Shown piece by piece: positions 7,726 to 14,183 of a DNA stretch of 40,895 nucleotides. Numbering within the stretch: the stretch's first letter is position 1; each line of letters starts with the position of its first letter. Source of the DNA: a virus; IMG/VR virus record IMGVR_UViG_3300002835_013157, positions 1-40,895 of that record. One strand, 5' to 3'. A model generated the notes under the pieces. The model saw only the letters and a program-made list of their open reading frames with translations, ran no database searches and was not told the DNA's origin. Both the position numbers and the translations under genes were made by a program.

Positions 7726-8571
7726 CGATACGGTAACGCCTGACTGGCGATCGGGGGTAAGCTTCAGCCAGACGCCGCCGAGGCTTTTCGGCATGACAAT
7801 GCGCTCCACCGCCCAGCCGTTGCCGCCCTCAAATTCTTCTTTGTAGGTGCCGGTCTGTACATGGTATCGCGGAGTTACTTTTACCTTGCCGGTCTCCGCC
7901 AAGCGATAGCAAGGGTGGCTGACAATGCTGCGTTCGTGGTTATGGCCATTGACGATAATATCGGCATCTGGGGCGATACTGGCGTAGCGACCGCCGCCCA
8001 TGGTGCCTTTGGTGATGATGCCGCCCCAGGCGCCATGGTGAAAAAACAGGGTGCAGCGTCGTACCTTTTCGACGCCATTGCCGCGCTGCTTGTAAAACAC
8101 AAAACGCACCCAGCCCTGATAACCCATGTGCTCAGTAACCGCCTTATGGCGATCGCGCATCTGCTGCACTACGTTAGCGAGTGGGTCCACCTCTTGATTG
8201 TTGATAATGGCAGTTTCGTGGTTGCCATTGCCCATCATCAAAATTTCTTTGCCGTAGGGGCCAAGAATATCGGCAGACTCTTTGAATACCAAGTCAAAAT
8301 AATTGGCCCCCTGGTGCTCGGGGCGGATGCTGGACTTGCTGCCGCGTTTGTCGCGTTTGCCCTGCATCAGGCATAGCACGTCGCCAAAAAATAAGGCTCT
8401 ACCACCGAGAGCCTTCATTTTATCGAGATGAGAGAAGAATAGCTTGCGATCGCACTTTGGGTTATCCAGGTGAATGTCTGAGGCTAACAAAAAGTGCTGG
8501 GTCTCCTCCCCGGTGTAGCGCATCCGGATTTCGAGAAGTTCATCTGATAAGCGCTTTACGTCAATGTCCAT
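7708..8571 (-). CDS. Calcineurin-like metallophosphoesterase
   Basis: All motifs of the metallophosphoesterase fold are present in order. Numbered from an upstream GTG at 8613 they are DIH at 46-48, GD at 77-78, GNHE at 130-133, HH at 192-193 and GHNH at 223-226. These bind two metal ions and hydrolyse phosphoesters; the substrate could be nucleic acid or a small nucleotide. The ATG at 8571 (287 residues) is preceded by GAGAG, whereas the GTG at 8613 (301 residues) has no ribosome-binding site, so 8571 is preferred. The gene is separated from the upstream operon by a terminator (8622-8648) and converges on the recombinase gene. Its phage role is unknown; DNA processing is an inference. Confidence 0.85.
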   Translation of the reverse strand: MDIDVKRLSDELLEIRMRYTGEETQHFLLASDIHLDNPKCDRKLFFSHLDKMKALGGRALFFGDVLCLMQGKRDKRGSKSSIRPEHQGANYFDLVFKESADILGPYGKEILMMGNGNHETAIINNQEVDPLANVVQQMRDRHKAVTEHMGYQGWVRFVFYKQRGNGVEKVRRCTLFFHHGAWGGIITKGTMGGGRYASIAPDADIIVNGHNHERSIVSHPCYRLAETGKVKVTPRYHVQTGTYKEEFEGGNGWAVERIVMPKSLGGVWLKLTPDRQSGVTVSLEPAV

Positions 8572-8621
8572 CTCTCTAACGAGAGTGCATAGCCTTAGTC
8601 TATCGGATGTCACAAATAATT

Positions 8622-8648
8622 AACAAAACGCCACGGGAGCCCATGGCG
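8622..8648 (-). terminator. Intrinsic terminator after the replication-type operon
   Basis: On the minus strand an 8-base-pair stem (arms CGCCATGG and CCGTGGCG, containing one T-G pair) with a short loop is followed by TTTTGTTAA. It lies 19 bases past the stop of the 55-residue gene and directly upstream of the phosphoesterase, so it should end most transcription of the operon coming from 12127. Confidence 0.7.
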
Positions 8649-8667
8649 CTTAATGTTAGTCACCTGT

Positions 8668-8835
8668 CTATGCCGCCTCTTTCAACGGCCTCAATAACTT
8701 CTCCGCCAGTTGTCGCACTTTAGGGGGTGCATCCGGCATTTTTAACACCGCCTCGGCAAGTTGATAGGCAACTTGTTTTTCCTGCTTGGTTAGCGCGATC
8801 GCTAACTCAAGGTTTTGTCTTACCTGAGGACTCAT
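8668..8835 (-). CDS. 55-residue small protein
   Basis: This short gene begins with MSPQVRQNLELAIALTKQEK and ends in LLRPLKEAA. It is a predicted all-helical, charged protein without cysteines or membrane segments. Its ATG overlaps the stop of the upstream gene in an ATGA arrangement, the same coupling seen between the three genes before it, and a terminator follows 19 bases after its stop. Both facts support a real gene. It resembles no family I can name with confidence; a small accessory DNA-binding or helicase-related peptide is only a guess. Confidence 0.65.
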   Translation of the reverse strand: MSPQVRQNLELAIALTKQEKQVAYQLAEAVLKMPDAPPKVRQLAEKLLRPLKEAA

Positions 8836-9056
8836 GGCTGTTCCTCCACCTGAAACACATCCCCAAAAACAGCCTGCAAATACACCCGGGCCAACTCAGG
8901 ATCACCTGAATTGCTACCCTGCAACAAAAACATAGCGAGGGCTGCGTTGACGACGCGATCGCAGTCCCATTCCCGATGGCTATCGAGGTAGGCCGCGATC
9001 GCGGCGGCCACGGGCGGCTTAACGCCTGCCACCATAGAAACAACTGGTTCATTCAT
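8832..9056 (-). CDS. DUF2811-like small protein
   Basis: This is a 74-residue protein. About residues 14-47 (PPVAAAIAAYLDSHREWD, then CDRVVNAALAMFLLQ) match the pattern I recall for the short cyanobacterial DUF2811 family: a helix, the SHxxWDxDR turn, and a helix ending in FLLQ. The fold resembles a ribbon-helix-helix unit, but the function is unknown. An upstream ATG at 9137 exists, but the start at 9056 shares ATGA with the previous gene's stop, as elsewhere in this operon, and is preferred. It gives another link to a cyanobacterial host. Confidence 0.65.
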   Translation of the reverse strand: MNEPVVSMVAGVKPPVAAAIAAYLDSHREWDCDRVVNAALAMFLLQGSNSGDPELARVYLQAVFGDVFQVEEQP

Positions 9057-9574
9057 GCCGTCACCTCGGTCTGGAAGGGCTTGTAGCCATTGCAAGACAG
9101 GTGAGCCTGCCATAGCTGCCGGTAGGGCACCGTACACCGTTGAGAGGCACAGAACCGGCCCTCAACGTCACCATTACCGCTATAGACACAGGTGGGGCAA
9201 CCCTTGCCAACCGCCATGGGTTGACGGCTGACGGTGTCAATAAAATATTGGTCCGCCTCCGCCAAGGTGCGGAATAAGCGGGTATAGCCGATGCACTCAA
9301 ACTTAAATCGGTAGGTGGCTACTCTCCGCCCCAGGGGAGCGAAATAACCAAAGTAGCCGTAATCGGCATAGGTATTTTGAAGCCTGCTGTAGTCATAGCC
9401 TGCTTGATAATCAGCCAAAATTTTTCGCACCAACACCTTGGTTAGGGGACGCTGGGCTTGTTGTACTTCTTGGGCGGCCAGGGCAGCGATCGCCTCTAAG
9501 CAATCACCTGGTACGCCCTTAAAAGCAGCATGGGTGGCCACTTGGGCCACTTTATCTGGAGTAAGTGTAATCAT
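9053..9574 (-). CDS. Unknown protein with a C-terminal Cys cluster
   Basis: This 173-residue protein is not recognised. The N-terminal 55 residues look helical. The middle is Tyr-rich (about 60-100, several YGYF-like turns). The C-terminal part has Cys126, Cys129, Cys142, Cys147 and Cys161 in a CPTC plus FCASQRC arrangement that could bind zinc or an iron-sulfur cluster. It overlaps both neighbours by 4 bases (ATGA), so it belongs to the leftward replication-type operon. A role in DNA metabolism follows from context only. Confidence 0.65.
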   Translation of the reverse strand: MITLTPDKVAQVATHAAFKGVPGDCLEAIAALAAQEVQQAQRPLTKVLVRKILADYQAGYDYSRLQNTYADYGYFGYFAPLGRRVATYRFKFECIGYTRLFRTLAEADQYFIDTVSRQPMAVGKGCPTCVYSGNGDVEGRFCASQRCTVPYRQLWQAHLSCNGYKPFQTEVTA

Positions 9575-9837
9575 AAAAAACTCTCCACAACGGATTGAAA
9601 TTTGCGGTCAAGTGCCTCTAATGCCTCGTAGGACATCAGCGACAGTTGACCCATGGGGGATGTACCCTGCAGGCGTTGGATAGCTTCTTCCTCGCTTACA
9701 CCGTCCTCAAGGACAATGGAGCGCACAGCTACCCGATAGATGTAACCCTCGACTTTGGCAGCATCCTGATTTAGCAACTGGGTTGCCATCTTAAAATTGC
9801 ACTGGATACGTGCCAAAAAATCATCTAAACGATCCAC
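9571..9837 (-). CDS. Unknown 88-residue protein
   Basis: This small acidic helical protein starts MDRLDDFLARIQCNFKMATQ. No family is recognised. It begins 17 bases inside the end of the helicase-loader-like gene and ends in a 4-base overlap with the next, so it is surely cotranscribed and translationally coupled with the replication operon. The pattern of charged helices with no cysteine pair or membrane segment suggests a small soluble partner protein. Confidence 0.6.
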   Translation of the reverse strand: MDRLDDFLARIQCNFKMATQLLNQDAAKVEGYIYRVAVRSIVLEDGVSEEEAIQRLQGTSPMGQLSLMSYEALEALDRKFQSVVESFL

Positions 9838-10345
9838 CAGCGGCCTCCAGGCGATCGCGGGCTTCTACCTCCGCGATAACTTCGTCCATCAGGCTTTCGC
9901 CACGGTGAGGACCACTGCGGACTAATACGTCAGCAAGGCTGCTAAACCCTCCTACACGAGTAGTAGGGATTTTGCCTTGTTGGTACAAACTAGCCAAATC
10001 AGCCTTAAGCTTGTCCCTTGCCAGCTTTTGAGCCGCCATATAGGCAGCCTGCTCTTTAGGCGACATGTCCGCGTAACGTTTGTGCCCACTAGGGACACTA
10101 GCCACCTGCTCCTCAAGCAGTCGGCGGCGCTCTTGCTTAAGCCCATCTAGCAACATGGCAGGCTTCAGGTATGGCGTTGCCATAGAGTTCCCGAACATGC
10201 GGATAACCTCATGCCCAGAAATATCCTTAACCTCCCGCCAAAATTGCTGCAAAAGCTCATCACTAATAGGGCGCCAGCCCTGAGCTTCGCACAGCGTCGC
10301 CATCAGCGATCGCAGCTCTTCGGGCTCCAACGGATTATGGTTCAT
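9821..10345 (-). CDS. Helicase-loader-like protein
   Basis: This is a 174-residue protein. The N-terminal half (about 8-72) resembles phage helicase loaders of the G39P type in helix pattern: EELRSLMATLCEAQGW, then LLQQFWREVKD, then a Leu/Pro segment before LLDGLKQERRR. The C-terminal half is charged and probably flexible. It follows the replication-organizer-like gene, the usual place for a loader. The start at 10345 is fixed by AGGAGGTGAT eight bases upstream, a near-perfect anti-16S match; a GTG at 10354 lies within that site and is rejected. Family assignment is tentative. Confidence 0.55.
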   Translation of the reverse strand: MNHNPLEPEELRSLMATLCEAQGWRPISDELLQQFWREVKDISGHEVIRMFGNSMATPYLKPAMLLDGLKQERRRLLEEQVASVPSGHKRYADMSPKEQAAYMAAQKLARDKLKADLASLYQQGKIPTTRVGGFSSLADVLVRSGPHRGESLMDEVIAEVEARDRLEAAGGSFR

Positions 10346-10353
10346 CGGTATCA

Positions 10354-10359
10354 CCTCCT
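10354..10359 (-). promoter_or_regulatory. Strong ribosome-binding site deciding a start
   Basis: AGGAGG on the minus strand, extended to AGGAGGTGAT, lies 8 bases before the ATG at 10345. It selects that ATG over the in-frame GTG at 10354 and implies high translation of the loader-like gene. Confidence 0.8.
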
Positions 10360-10416
10360 AACACAACCATACGCTGCATAAAGCAAATATGCAACAGCAA
10401 AGTTATATTAAATTTG

Positions 10417-11604
10417 CTACGGATTGGCCACAGCAAGACGCTCTAGTTCGCCCTTGAGGTAGGCGACATAGTCGTCGCTTTCAACGGCGTCCAACTGGCG
10501 GGTAAAGGTTTTGCCGGTGCGTTCCTGCCACTCGGGGGGCAGCACAGCGGAGCGGCCTAATTGACGTAGCAGGACGGTGATGTCCTGCAGGTCCGCGTGG
10601 ACGTTGGCAGTGATGTCTTTGGCGGGGGCGGGCTGCGATCGCTTTTGCTCGCGGTAGGCGATCGCGGCCTCCCATTTGCGGTTAGACAGAAACCGGCAAA
10701 AGTGGGAAATGCCAAACGCTTCCCCTTTGCGTTGATGCTCAACCCGCTTTACCTCCATGTAGAAGTTCAGCCCGTCCAGAATCGCCTCTAAGGCGTCTCC
10801 GCCCTCTATTAGCTTGTCCCACTCCCTAACAGCCTCTTTGCGCGCCTGAGAGAGGGCGACAGTGCTCTCTACGGCTATGCAAAACTTGCGGTAGGAATCC
10901 CATGCAGCATCAAACTGCTCGGGATGGTTTTTGGGTGTGCTAATTTTTCGCGCGCTGCCGCCAGATTTTTTTCTTGTCCGGGGTTTTGGTTGAGCCCCAG
11001 GTTTTTCTACCTGGCTATCCAGAGGGGGAAAGGTATCGGCTGTTTCCTGTTTAGCCGGTTCGGGTTCTGAATGTTTTTCTTCAGAAACGCGATCGCGTAG
11101 CGCGTCAGCGCTACAAAGCGGCTCGATGTTCGGTTCCGGACACTTAGGTATAGAACTTTCTAATAGATTTTTAACGATCTCCGGATCTGAATCTGGATCT
11201 GTATCTGTATCTGGGGGCGTTGCATTAACGTTACTGAAACGTTTCACTCCCGTTTCTTTTGTCGTAGCTGTAGCTAAACGCTTTTGTTCACGGTGCTTTC
11301 GCACTCTTTCGGTGGAGTTGTCAGATTCAAACTGGCGTCTTGCCCAATGGGTGATCTTGATTCCCGTCTCATCCCAATCGATCATGCCTTTTACTTTGAA
11401 TTTAGCTTTTAAGGTTTGCCAGTCCTCGACCGGCATTCTGATTTGGTAGGCAATTTCTTCGTCGGTCAGGTTGTCAATCCTTCCTCGTTCTGAATTGTCT
11501 GAAGCAAGGCATAGGAGGATGATGAAAGCCCACTGGTGGTGAGGGGTCATCAATGACAACTTGGGGTCGCATCTAAATTCACTGTAAAAACGAAACCATT
11601 GCAT
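10417..11604 (-). CDS. Replication-organizer-like protein
   Basis: This is a 395-residue protein. Residues 1-95 form a winged-helix domain of the type found in phage replication initiators and DnaD-like organizers (MQWFRFYSEFRCDPKLSLM, then LTDEEIAYQIRM and GMIDWDETGIKITHWARRQ). Residues 100-225 are a disordered Pro/Ser/Glu linker. The C-terminal part (about 227-330: FDAAWDSYRKF, then AVREWDKLIEGGD and FLSNRKWEAAIA) matches the helical domain that follows in such proteins. It should bind the replication origin and recruit the helicase. AGGAGGT lies 8 bases before the ATG at 11604. The next gene downstream is helicase-loader-like, which supports the assignment. Confidence 0.75.
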   Translation of the reverse strand: MQWFRFYSEFRCDPKLSLMTPHHQWAFIILLCLASDNSERGRIDNLTDEEIAYQIRMPVEDWQTLKAKFKVKGMIDWDETGIKITHWARRQFESDNSTERVRKHREQKRLATATTKETGVKRFSNVNATPPDTDTDPDSDPEIVKNLLESSIPKCPEPNIEPLCSADALRDRVSEEKHSEPEPAKQETADTFPPLDSQVEKPGAQPKPRTRKKSGGSARKISTPKNHPEQFDAAWDSYRKFCIAVESTVALSQARKEAVREWDKLIEGGDALEAILDGLNFYMEVKRVEHQRKGEAFGISHFCRFLSNRKWEAAIAYREQKRSQPAPAKDITANVHADLQDITVLLRQLGRSAVLPPEWQERTGKTFTRQLDAVESDDYVAYLKGELERLAVANP

Positions 11605-11605
11605 G

Positions 11606-12127
11606 TTACAGACCTCCTAGCCATTCTTGTGGTGTGCGAGCGTGTTTTCTGCTGTTGCAGGAGCGGCAGCAGGTGGCCAAATTGTCTGGCTCATCAGAAC
11701 CACCCTTGCTGTAGGGAATCACATGGTCAAGGGTTAAATCCTCCGTCGCGCTGCAGTAAACACAGCAATACCTATCGCGCTCGAAAACAGCATCTCTGTG
11801 TCTCCTGTACGCTCCGTCCCTGTGCAGCTTGGCGATGCCGTGGGCATAGATCACGCGATCGCGCCACAGTTGCCCATCAATCAGGTTTAGTTCAGCAAGC
11901 CTATCGAGGGTTCGCACCATGGTCAGCCAATCGCTTAACCCTAGCTGGCGGCTAAGGCGTTTTAGCCAAATATCGGTTGCTTCCACCTGGAAGTCTGTAG
12001 CCTCTGTCTTGTAAAGCTCTTCTAGGATGACCCACCAGATGCCATACCCCTGCATCCCGTGGCTGTCAATGAGTTCCCAAATTTTATCATCCTCGCGGGA
12101 TAAAAGGTCGTGCTTGAAATATTTCAT
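11606..12127 (-). CDS. Lin1244/Lin1753-like domain fused to HNH nuclease
   Basis: This 173-residue fusion has a replication-type N-terminus and a nuclease C-terminus. Residues 1-100 (MKYFKHDLLSREDDKIWELI, then GYGIWWVILEELYK) match the winged-helix DUF4373 (Lin1244/Lin1753-like) domain of phage replication proteins. Residues 118-165 are a complete HNH endonuclease: zinc pairs Cys122/Cys125 and Cys154/Cys157, catalytic DHVIPYSKGG with His135, Asn149 and His162. It is first in the leftward operon, one base before the organizer gene. The pairing suggests origin-specific nicking or a homing-type nuclease that acquired a DNA-binding domain. GAGG upstream supports the start. Confidence 0.85.
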   Translation of the reverse strand: MKYFKHDLLSREDDKIWELIDSHGMQGYGIWWVILEELYKTEATDFQVEATDIWLKRLSRQLGLSDWLTMVRTLDRLAELNLIDGQLWRDRVIYAHGIAKLHRDGAYRRHRDAVFERDRYCCVYCSATEDLTLDHVIPYSKGGSDEPDNLATCCRSCNSRKHARTPQEWLGGL

Positions 12128-12194
12128 GGTAAAATTACCTCAATGATTCTGTTGGTAATACTCTGGTAGGTGTTACTCTCATCGATTAAACCTC

Positions 12195-12224
12195 TATTGC
12201 CTTTACTGGTGGTTATTGGCAATA
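12195..12224. repeat. Inverted repeat upstream of the replication operon
   Basis: TATTGCC (12195-12201) and GGCAATA (12218-12224) form a perfect 7-base inverted repeat with a 16-base spacer. It lies in the 140-base region between the HIP1 terminator and the start of the HNH gene, where the operon promoter must be. It may be a regulator site. I could not place a convincing -35/-10 pair. Confidence 0.4.
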
Positions 12225-12230
12225 AACAAC

Positions 12231-12266
12231 AAAAAGGCGATCGCATAACCGGCGATCGCCTTTTTT
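12231..12266. terminator. Bidirectional terminator built on HIP1
   Basis: AAAAAGGCGATCGC and GCGATCGCCTTTTT form a perfect 14-base-pair stem with a 7-base loop. Each arm holds a complete GCGATCGC octamer. A T run follows in both directions. It directly follows the stop of the gene at 12268 and insulates it from the replication operon downstream. Confidence 0.85.
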
Positions 12267-12267
12267 A

Positions 12268-12627
12268 TTACGCTGCTCCGTCGTAGGTAGCCTTAATGGC
12301 TCTGAAGCCAGCTTCAATGTCCTTGAACGCCCTGGGCAATAAATGCTTCACGGCAAATTGTGGAGGGTTCAACCCCTCGATCTGAACGGCTGCCCTGATT
12401 GTATCGTAGCCTTCCTTGGTAAAGATTAAGGCTAAATTCGGCTCGCCGGGCTTGCGGGCGATCGCCTTAAATCCTTTACCGTCCGGCCCCGCTTCAATCA
12501 CCTTCTTTGCCGCTGCCACCAGGATTTTCTCCTGGTAAGCGATCGGCTTCATGTTCTTTAGGGCGGCAGCGCCCATTACTACCCGGGTATAGCGCCGGGG
12601 CAATGCAATCCGTCTGTACTCGGCCAT
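12268..12627 (-). CDS. Unknown 119-residue protein of the control region
   Basis: This is a small basic protein starting MAEYRRIALPRRYTRVVMGA. About 35-60 is helical (EKILVAAAKKVIEAGPDGKG), followed by a strand-rich part and two C-terminal helices. It is not recognised. AGGTGATGAT just before the ATG at 12627 supports this start over the ATG at 12666. It is transcribed divergently from the HTH-like gene at 12743, across a region with inverted repeats and promoter elements, as in phage genetic switches. A Cro-like or antirepressor role is conceivable from position only. It is ended by the HIP1 terminator. Confidence 0.6.
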   Translation of the reverse strand: MAEYRRIALPRRYTRVVMGAAALKNMKPIAYQEKILVAAAKKVIEAGPDGKGFKAIARKPGEPNLALIFTKEGYDTIRAAVQIEGLNPPQFAVKHLLPRAFKDIEAGFRAIKATYDGAA

Positions 12628-12654
12628 ATCATCACCTACAACTAACTGCGCCTC

Positions 12655-12691
12655 ATTGTAGTGCAAATGTGCTAGTTTTCACATTTTTGCA
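12655..12691. promoter_or_regulatory. Operator-like inverted repeat in the divergent region
   Basis: TGCAAATGTG (12662-12671) and CACATTTTTGCA (12680-12691) are imperfect inverted repeats with an 8-base spacer. They overlap the -35 of the rightward promoter and lie just upstream of a leftward -10 candidate, TACAAT on the minus strand (12655-12660). A protein bound here could control both directions. Confidence 0.5.
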
Positions 12692-12706
12692 ACTGGGGTT
12701 TAGAAT
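12678..12706 (+). promoter_or_regulatory. Promoter for the 12743 gene
   Basis: TTCACA (12678-12683) and TAGAAT (12701-12706) are separated by exactly 17 bases, a sigma70-type arrangement. The start codon follows 37 bases after the -10. The -35 lies inside the inverted repeat. Confidence 0.55.
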
Positions 12707-12742
12707 TGCGATAGACCGGGTGTTACTTGTAGGTAGTTGAAA

Positions 12743-13087
12743 ATGGCTGATGAACGAAGAAGCTACGTGACGGATGAGGGCAACCGCAACTTTAAGCGGT
12801 TAGTCGATGCTTTAAGAGCAAAACGCGACAATTTACCCTGGACAGATTTTACCCAGTGGATAAGCGATCGCTCTGGCATCCCGCTAAGCAAGGACATTCT
12901 GTACCGTGGGGGACGGTTGGCAAAAACTCCGGCCTGGATTGTGCTAGTGGCATTATCGAGGGTGCCGGAATTTACCTTTTTTGAAAGCACGGCTCGTCCA
13001 TCAATAGATGACCTGACCAAAGTGCTGCTTGGCGAGATGGACGTTTACGGACATACCATCAGGAAGGAGGCAAACCACAACCCCTAA
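12743..13087 (+). CDS. HTH-like protein, repressor candidate
   Basis: This is a 114-residue protein. The N-terminal 75 residues have a helical pattern resembling small phage repressors: NFKRLVDALRAKRD, then DFTQWISDRSGIPLSKDILYRGGRL, in which an HTH recognition helix could lie at SKDILYRG. The C-terminal part (FESTARPSIDDLTKVLLGEM) is a helix that could mediate dimerisation. AGGTAG eight bases upstream supports the ATG at 12743. It is divergent from 12268-12627 and sits behind a promoter overlapped by an inverted repeat, the expected setting for a switch repressor. Its end overlaps the opposing gene by 29 bases. Family not confirmed. Confidence 0.55.
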   Translation: MADERRSYVTDEGNRNFKRLVDALRAKRDNLPWTDFTQWISDRSGIPLSKDILYRGGRLAKTPAWIVLVALSRVPEFTFFESTARPSIDDLTKVLLGEMDVYGHTIRKEANHNP

Positions 13088-13412
13088 GAGCAAGGTCAAT
13101 CCTTCCGTCCACCAGTTTCGTCTCATCAGGGTATAGCTTTTCTAGCCGTGCTGCATCTACCTTCAGCTCAAACCCTCCCCTGACTTCGACAGAGGTTAGG
13201 GGAATTATGTTTTTAGCAATACCAATAACAGATAAAAGATTATTTGCAATAAGAGCGCCGATGGTAGCGTTAGCTACATAAAAGTAAATTACATATCCCC
13301 CTTTGGGGTGGCGCTTTAGCTGCATATCACAGCCAGCGGGCACAAGCGGGCCAAGGTTAGCCGCTATCAGTTGCGCGATCGCGCTTAATGGAGGCGGTGG
13401 TAAAAATGCCAT
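13059..13412 (-). CDS. Unknown 117-residue protein
   Basis: It starts MAFLPPPPLSAIAQLIAANL. A short Pro-rich stretch precedes a mixed alpha/beta domain (MQLKRHPKGGYVIYFYVANA and then a hydrophobic helix). It is not recognised. The ATG at 13412 has no obvious ribosome-binding site. An alternative GTG at 13445 overlaps the stop of the upstream RHH gene and would be translated by coupling, giving 128 residues. Both are downstream of the RHH gene and likely cotranscribed. The 3' end overlaps the convergent HTH-like gene by 29 bases. Confidence 0.5.
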   Translation of the reverse strand: MAFLPPPPLSAIAQLIAANLGPLVPAGCDMQLKRHPKGGYVIYFYVANATIGALIANNLLSVIGIAKNIIPLTSVEVRGGFELKVDAARLEKLYPDETKLVDGRIDLALRGCGLPPS

Positions 13413-13420
13413 GGAAGTAA
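13409..13420. repeat. CCATGGAAGTAA copy near a start codon
   Basis: This 12-base sequence occurs identically at 13819-13830. Here it covers the ATG (minus strand) of the 117-residue gene; there it covers the ATG (plus strand) of the HTH gene. A regulator of the CGTGGAA palindromes further right might bind both. Confidence 0.4.
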
Positions 13421-13434
13421 GTAGAAGTACTGAA

Positions 13435-13683
13435 TTAATTATCACCAGTTTCGTCTGCCTTGACAGAATCCCTAAGTAATTTCCTGCTAACTAAAATTTT
13501 GTTGTACCGTTCCGCAAGGCGATAGACTCCATCCATCCATACGTCGCGGTGGCCATCGCCATCAGTAACCCCGATCGCTTCAAACAATCGCTGGGCGTCT
13601 TCCAGTAAATCCTCGGGGACGTTGATCTTGATTTCTTTCAGTCTCCGCTTGCTAGCAGGCATCGGTTCTGTGATGGGGAACAT
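13435..13683 (-). CDS. Small ribbon-helix-helix-like protein
   Basis: This is an 82-residue protein. Residues 13-60 (RRLKEIKINVPEDLLEDAQR, then a Gly/Asp loop and DVWMDGVYRLAERYNKIL) resemble a ribbon-helix-helix unit with a longer loop between helices. Such proteins are DNA-binding dimers acting as repressors or plasmid-type regulators. It is the first gene of a two-gene leftward unit and lies back-to-back with the rightward HTH gene at 13821, so both probably share the 13684-13820 region for control. The downstream ATG at 13662 is a possible alternative start. Confidence 0.6.
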   Translation of the reverse strand: MFPITEPMPASKRRLKEIKINVPEDLLEDAQRLFEAIGVTDGDGHRDVWMDGVYRLAERYNKILVSRKLLRDSVKADETGDN

Positions 13684-13753
13684 CTGATTTTACTCCATCG
13701 AGGTAGTGCGCCCATTTTAGCGCTTTCTCCCTACTTAACCCCTAGATAGGGGG

Positions 13754-13783
13754 TTGACAGGGAGGATATAGCGGAACTACAGT
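13754..13783 (+). promoter_or_regulatory. Promoter for the 13821 operon
   Basis: A perfect TTGACA (13754-13759) is followed after 18 bases by TACAGT (13778-13783). Transcription would start near 13790, just before the palindromes at 13799-13830. This would leave a very short leader before the ATG at 13821. Confidence 0.65.
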
Positions 13784-13798
13784 ACAAGAGTCCTAGAG

Positions 13799-13830
13799 CG
13801 TGGAAGTTCCACGAAGTTCCATGGAAGTAA
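13799..13830. promoter_or_regulatory. Nested palindromic operators at the HTH gene start
   Basis: CGTGGAA-G-TTCCACG (13799-13813) is a perfect palindrome with a one-base centre. TTCCATGGAA (13817-13826) is a second perfect palindrome over the start codon. Both use the GGAA/TTCC half-site found again at 13884-13907. The cluster lies directly downstream of a strong promoter, as expected for autorepression. Confidence 0.65.
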
Positions 13831-14183
13831 CCGTCACCTACACCTACACTGAACTCAAAGCCTTGCTGGCAGAGAGTTTGAGCCGTGGAAGTATTCCTAC
13901 TTCCACGCTATCCCGGTGGATGGCAAAACTGGGCTATGAACCTGGTCAGCCTGGCCGCCGGCGGCAGTGGGATCAGGAGGATGCCCTAGCGCTGGTTTGT
14001 TACGGGCAGTGCATGAGCTGGGGTTACACCCACCAAGAGGCGTTGGACTACACCCTCAGGCAAGTTGAAAAATATCGTCAGGAGAAAACTAATGGCTCTA
14101 AATACCGACAAGCTCAACCAACCCCGCAATCCGGGGGCGACTGTACCCAACTGTACCCAGTCGGGTCCGGGTGTACCCAATGA
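13821..14183 (+). CDS. MerR/excisionase-like HTH regulator
   Basis: This is a 120-residue protein from the ATG at 13821; a GTG at 13800 would add seven residues but lies in the palindrome. About residues 5-75 form a winged-helix DNA-binding domain of MerR or excisionase type: YTELKALLAESLSRGSIPTS, then TLSRWMAKLGYEPGQPGRRR and WDQEDALALVCYGQ. The tail is polar and repeats CTQ. It is the first gene of the rightward membrane-protein operon and likely regulates it and itself through the CGTGGAA palindromes. The next gene starts 92 bases before it ends, in another frame. Confidence 0.7.
   Translation: MEVTVTYTYTELKALLAESLSRGSIPTSTLSRWMAKLGYEPGQPGRRRQWDQEDALALVCYGQCMSWGYTHQEALDYTLRQVEKYRQEKTNGSKYRQAQPTPQSGGDCTQLYPVGSGCTQ
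13884..13907. promoter_or_regulatory. Intragenic palindrome matching the operators
   Basis: CGTGGAAGTA, TTCC, TACTTCCACG: a perfect 10-base inverted repeat with a 4-base spacer inside the HTH coding sequence, 77 bases after its start codon. It shares CGTGGAAGT with the upstream operator, so a DNA loop or roadblock is possible. Confidence 0.6.

Noticed and set aside
7861-8376. 171-codon plus-strand frame opposite the phosphoesterase
   Set aside because: The minus strand carries all five phosphoesterase motifs; the plus frame is Ala/Val-rich by reflection and has no ribosome-binding site.
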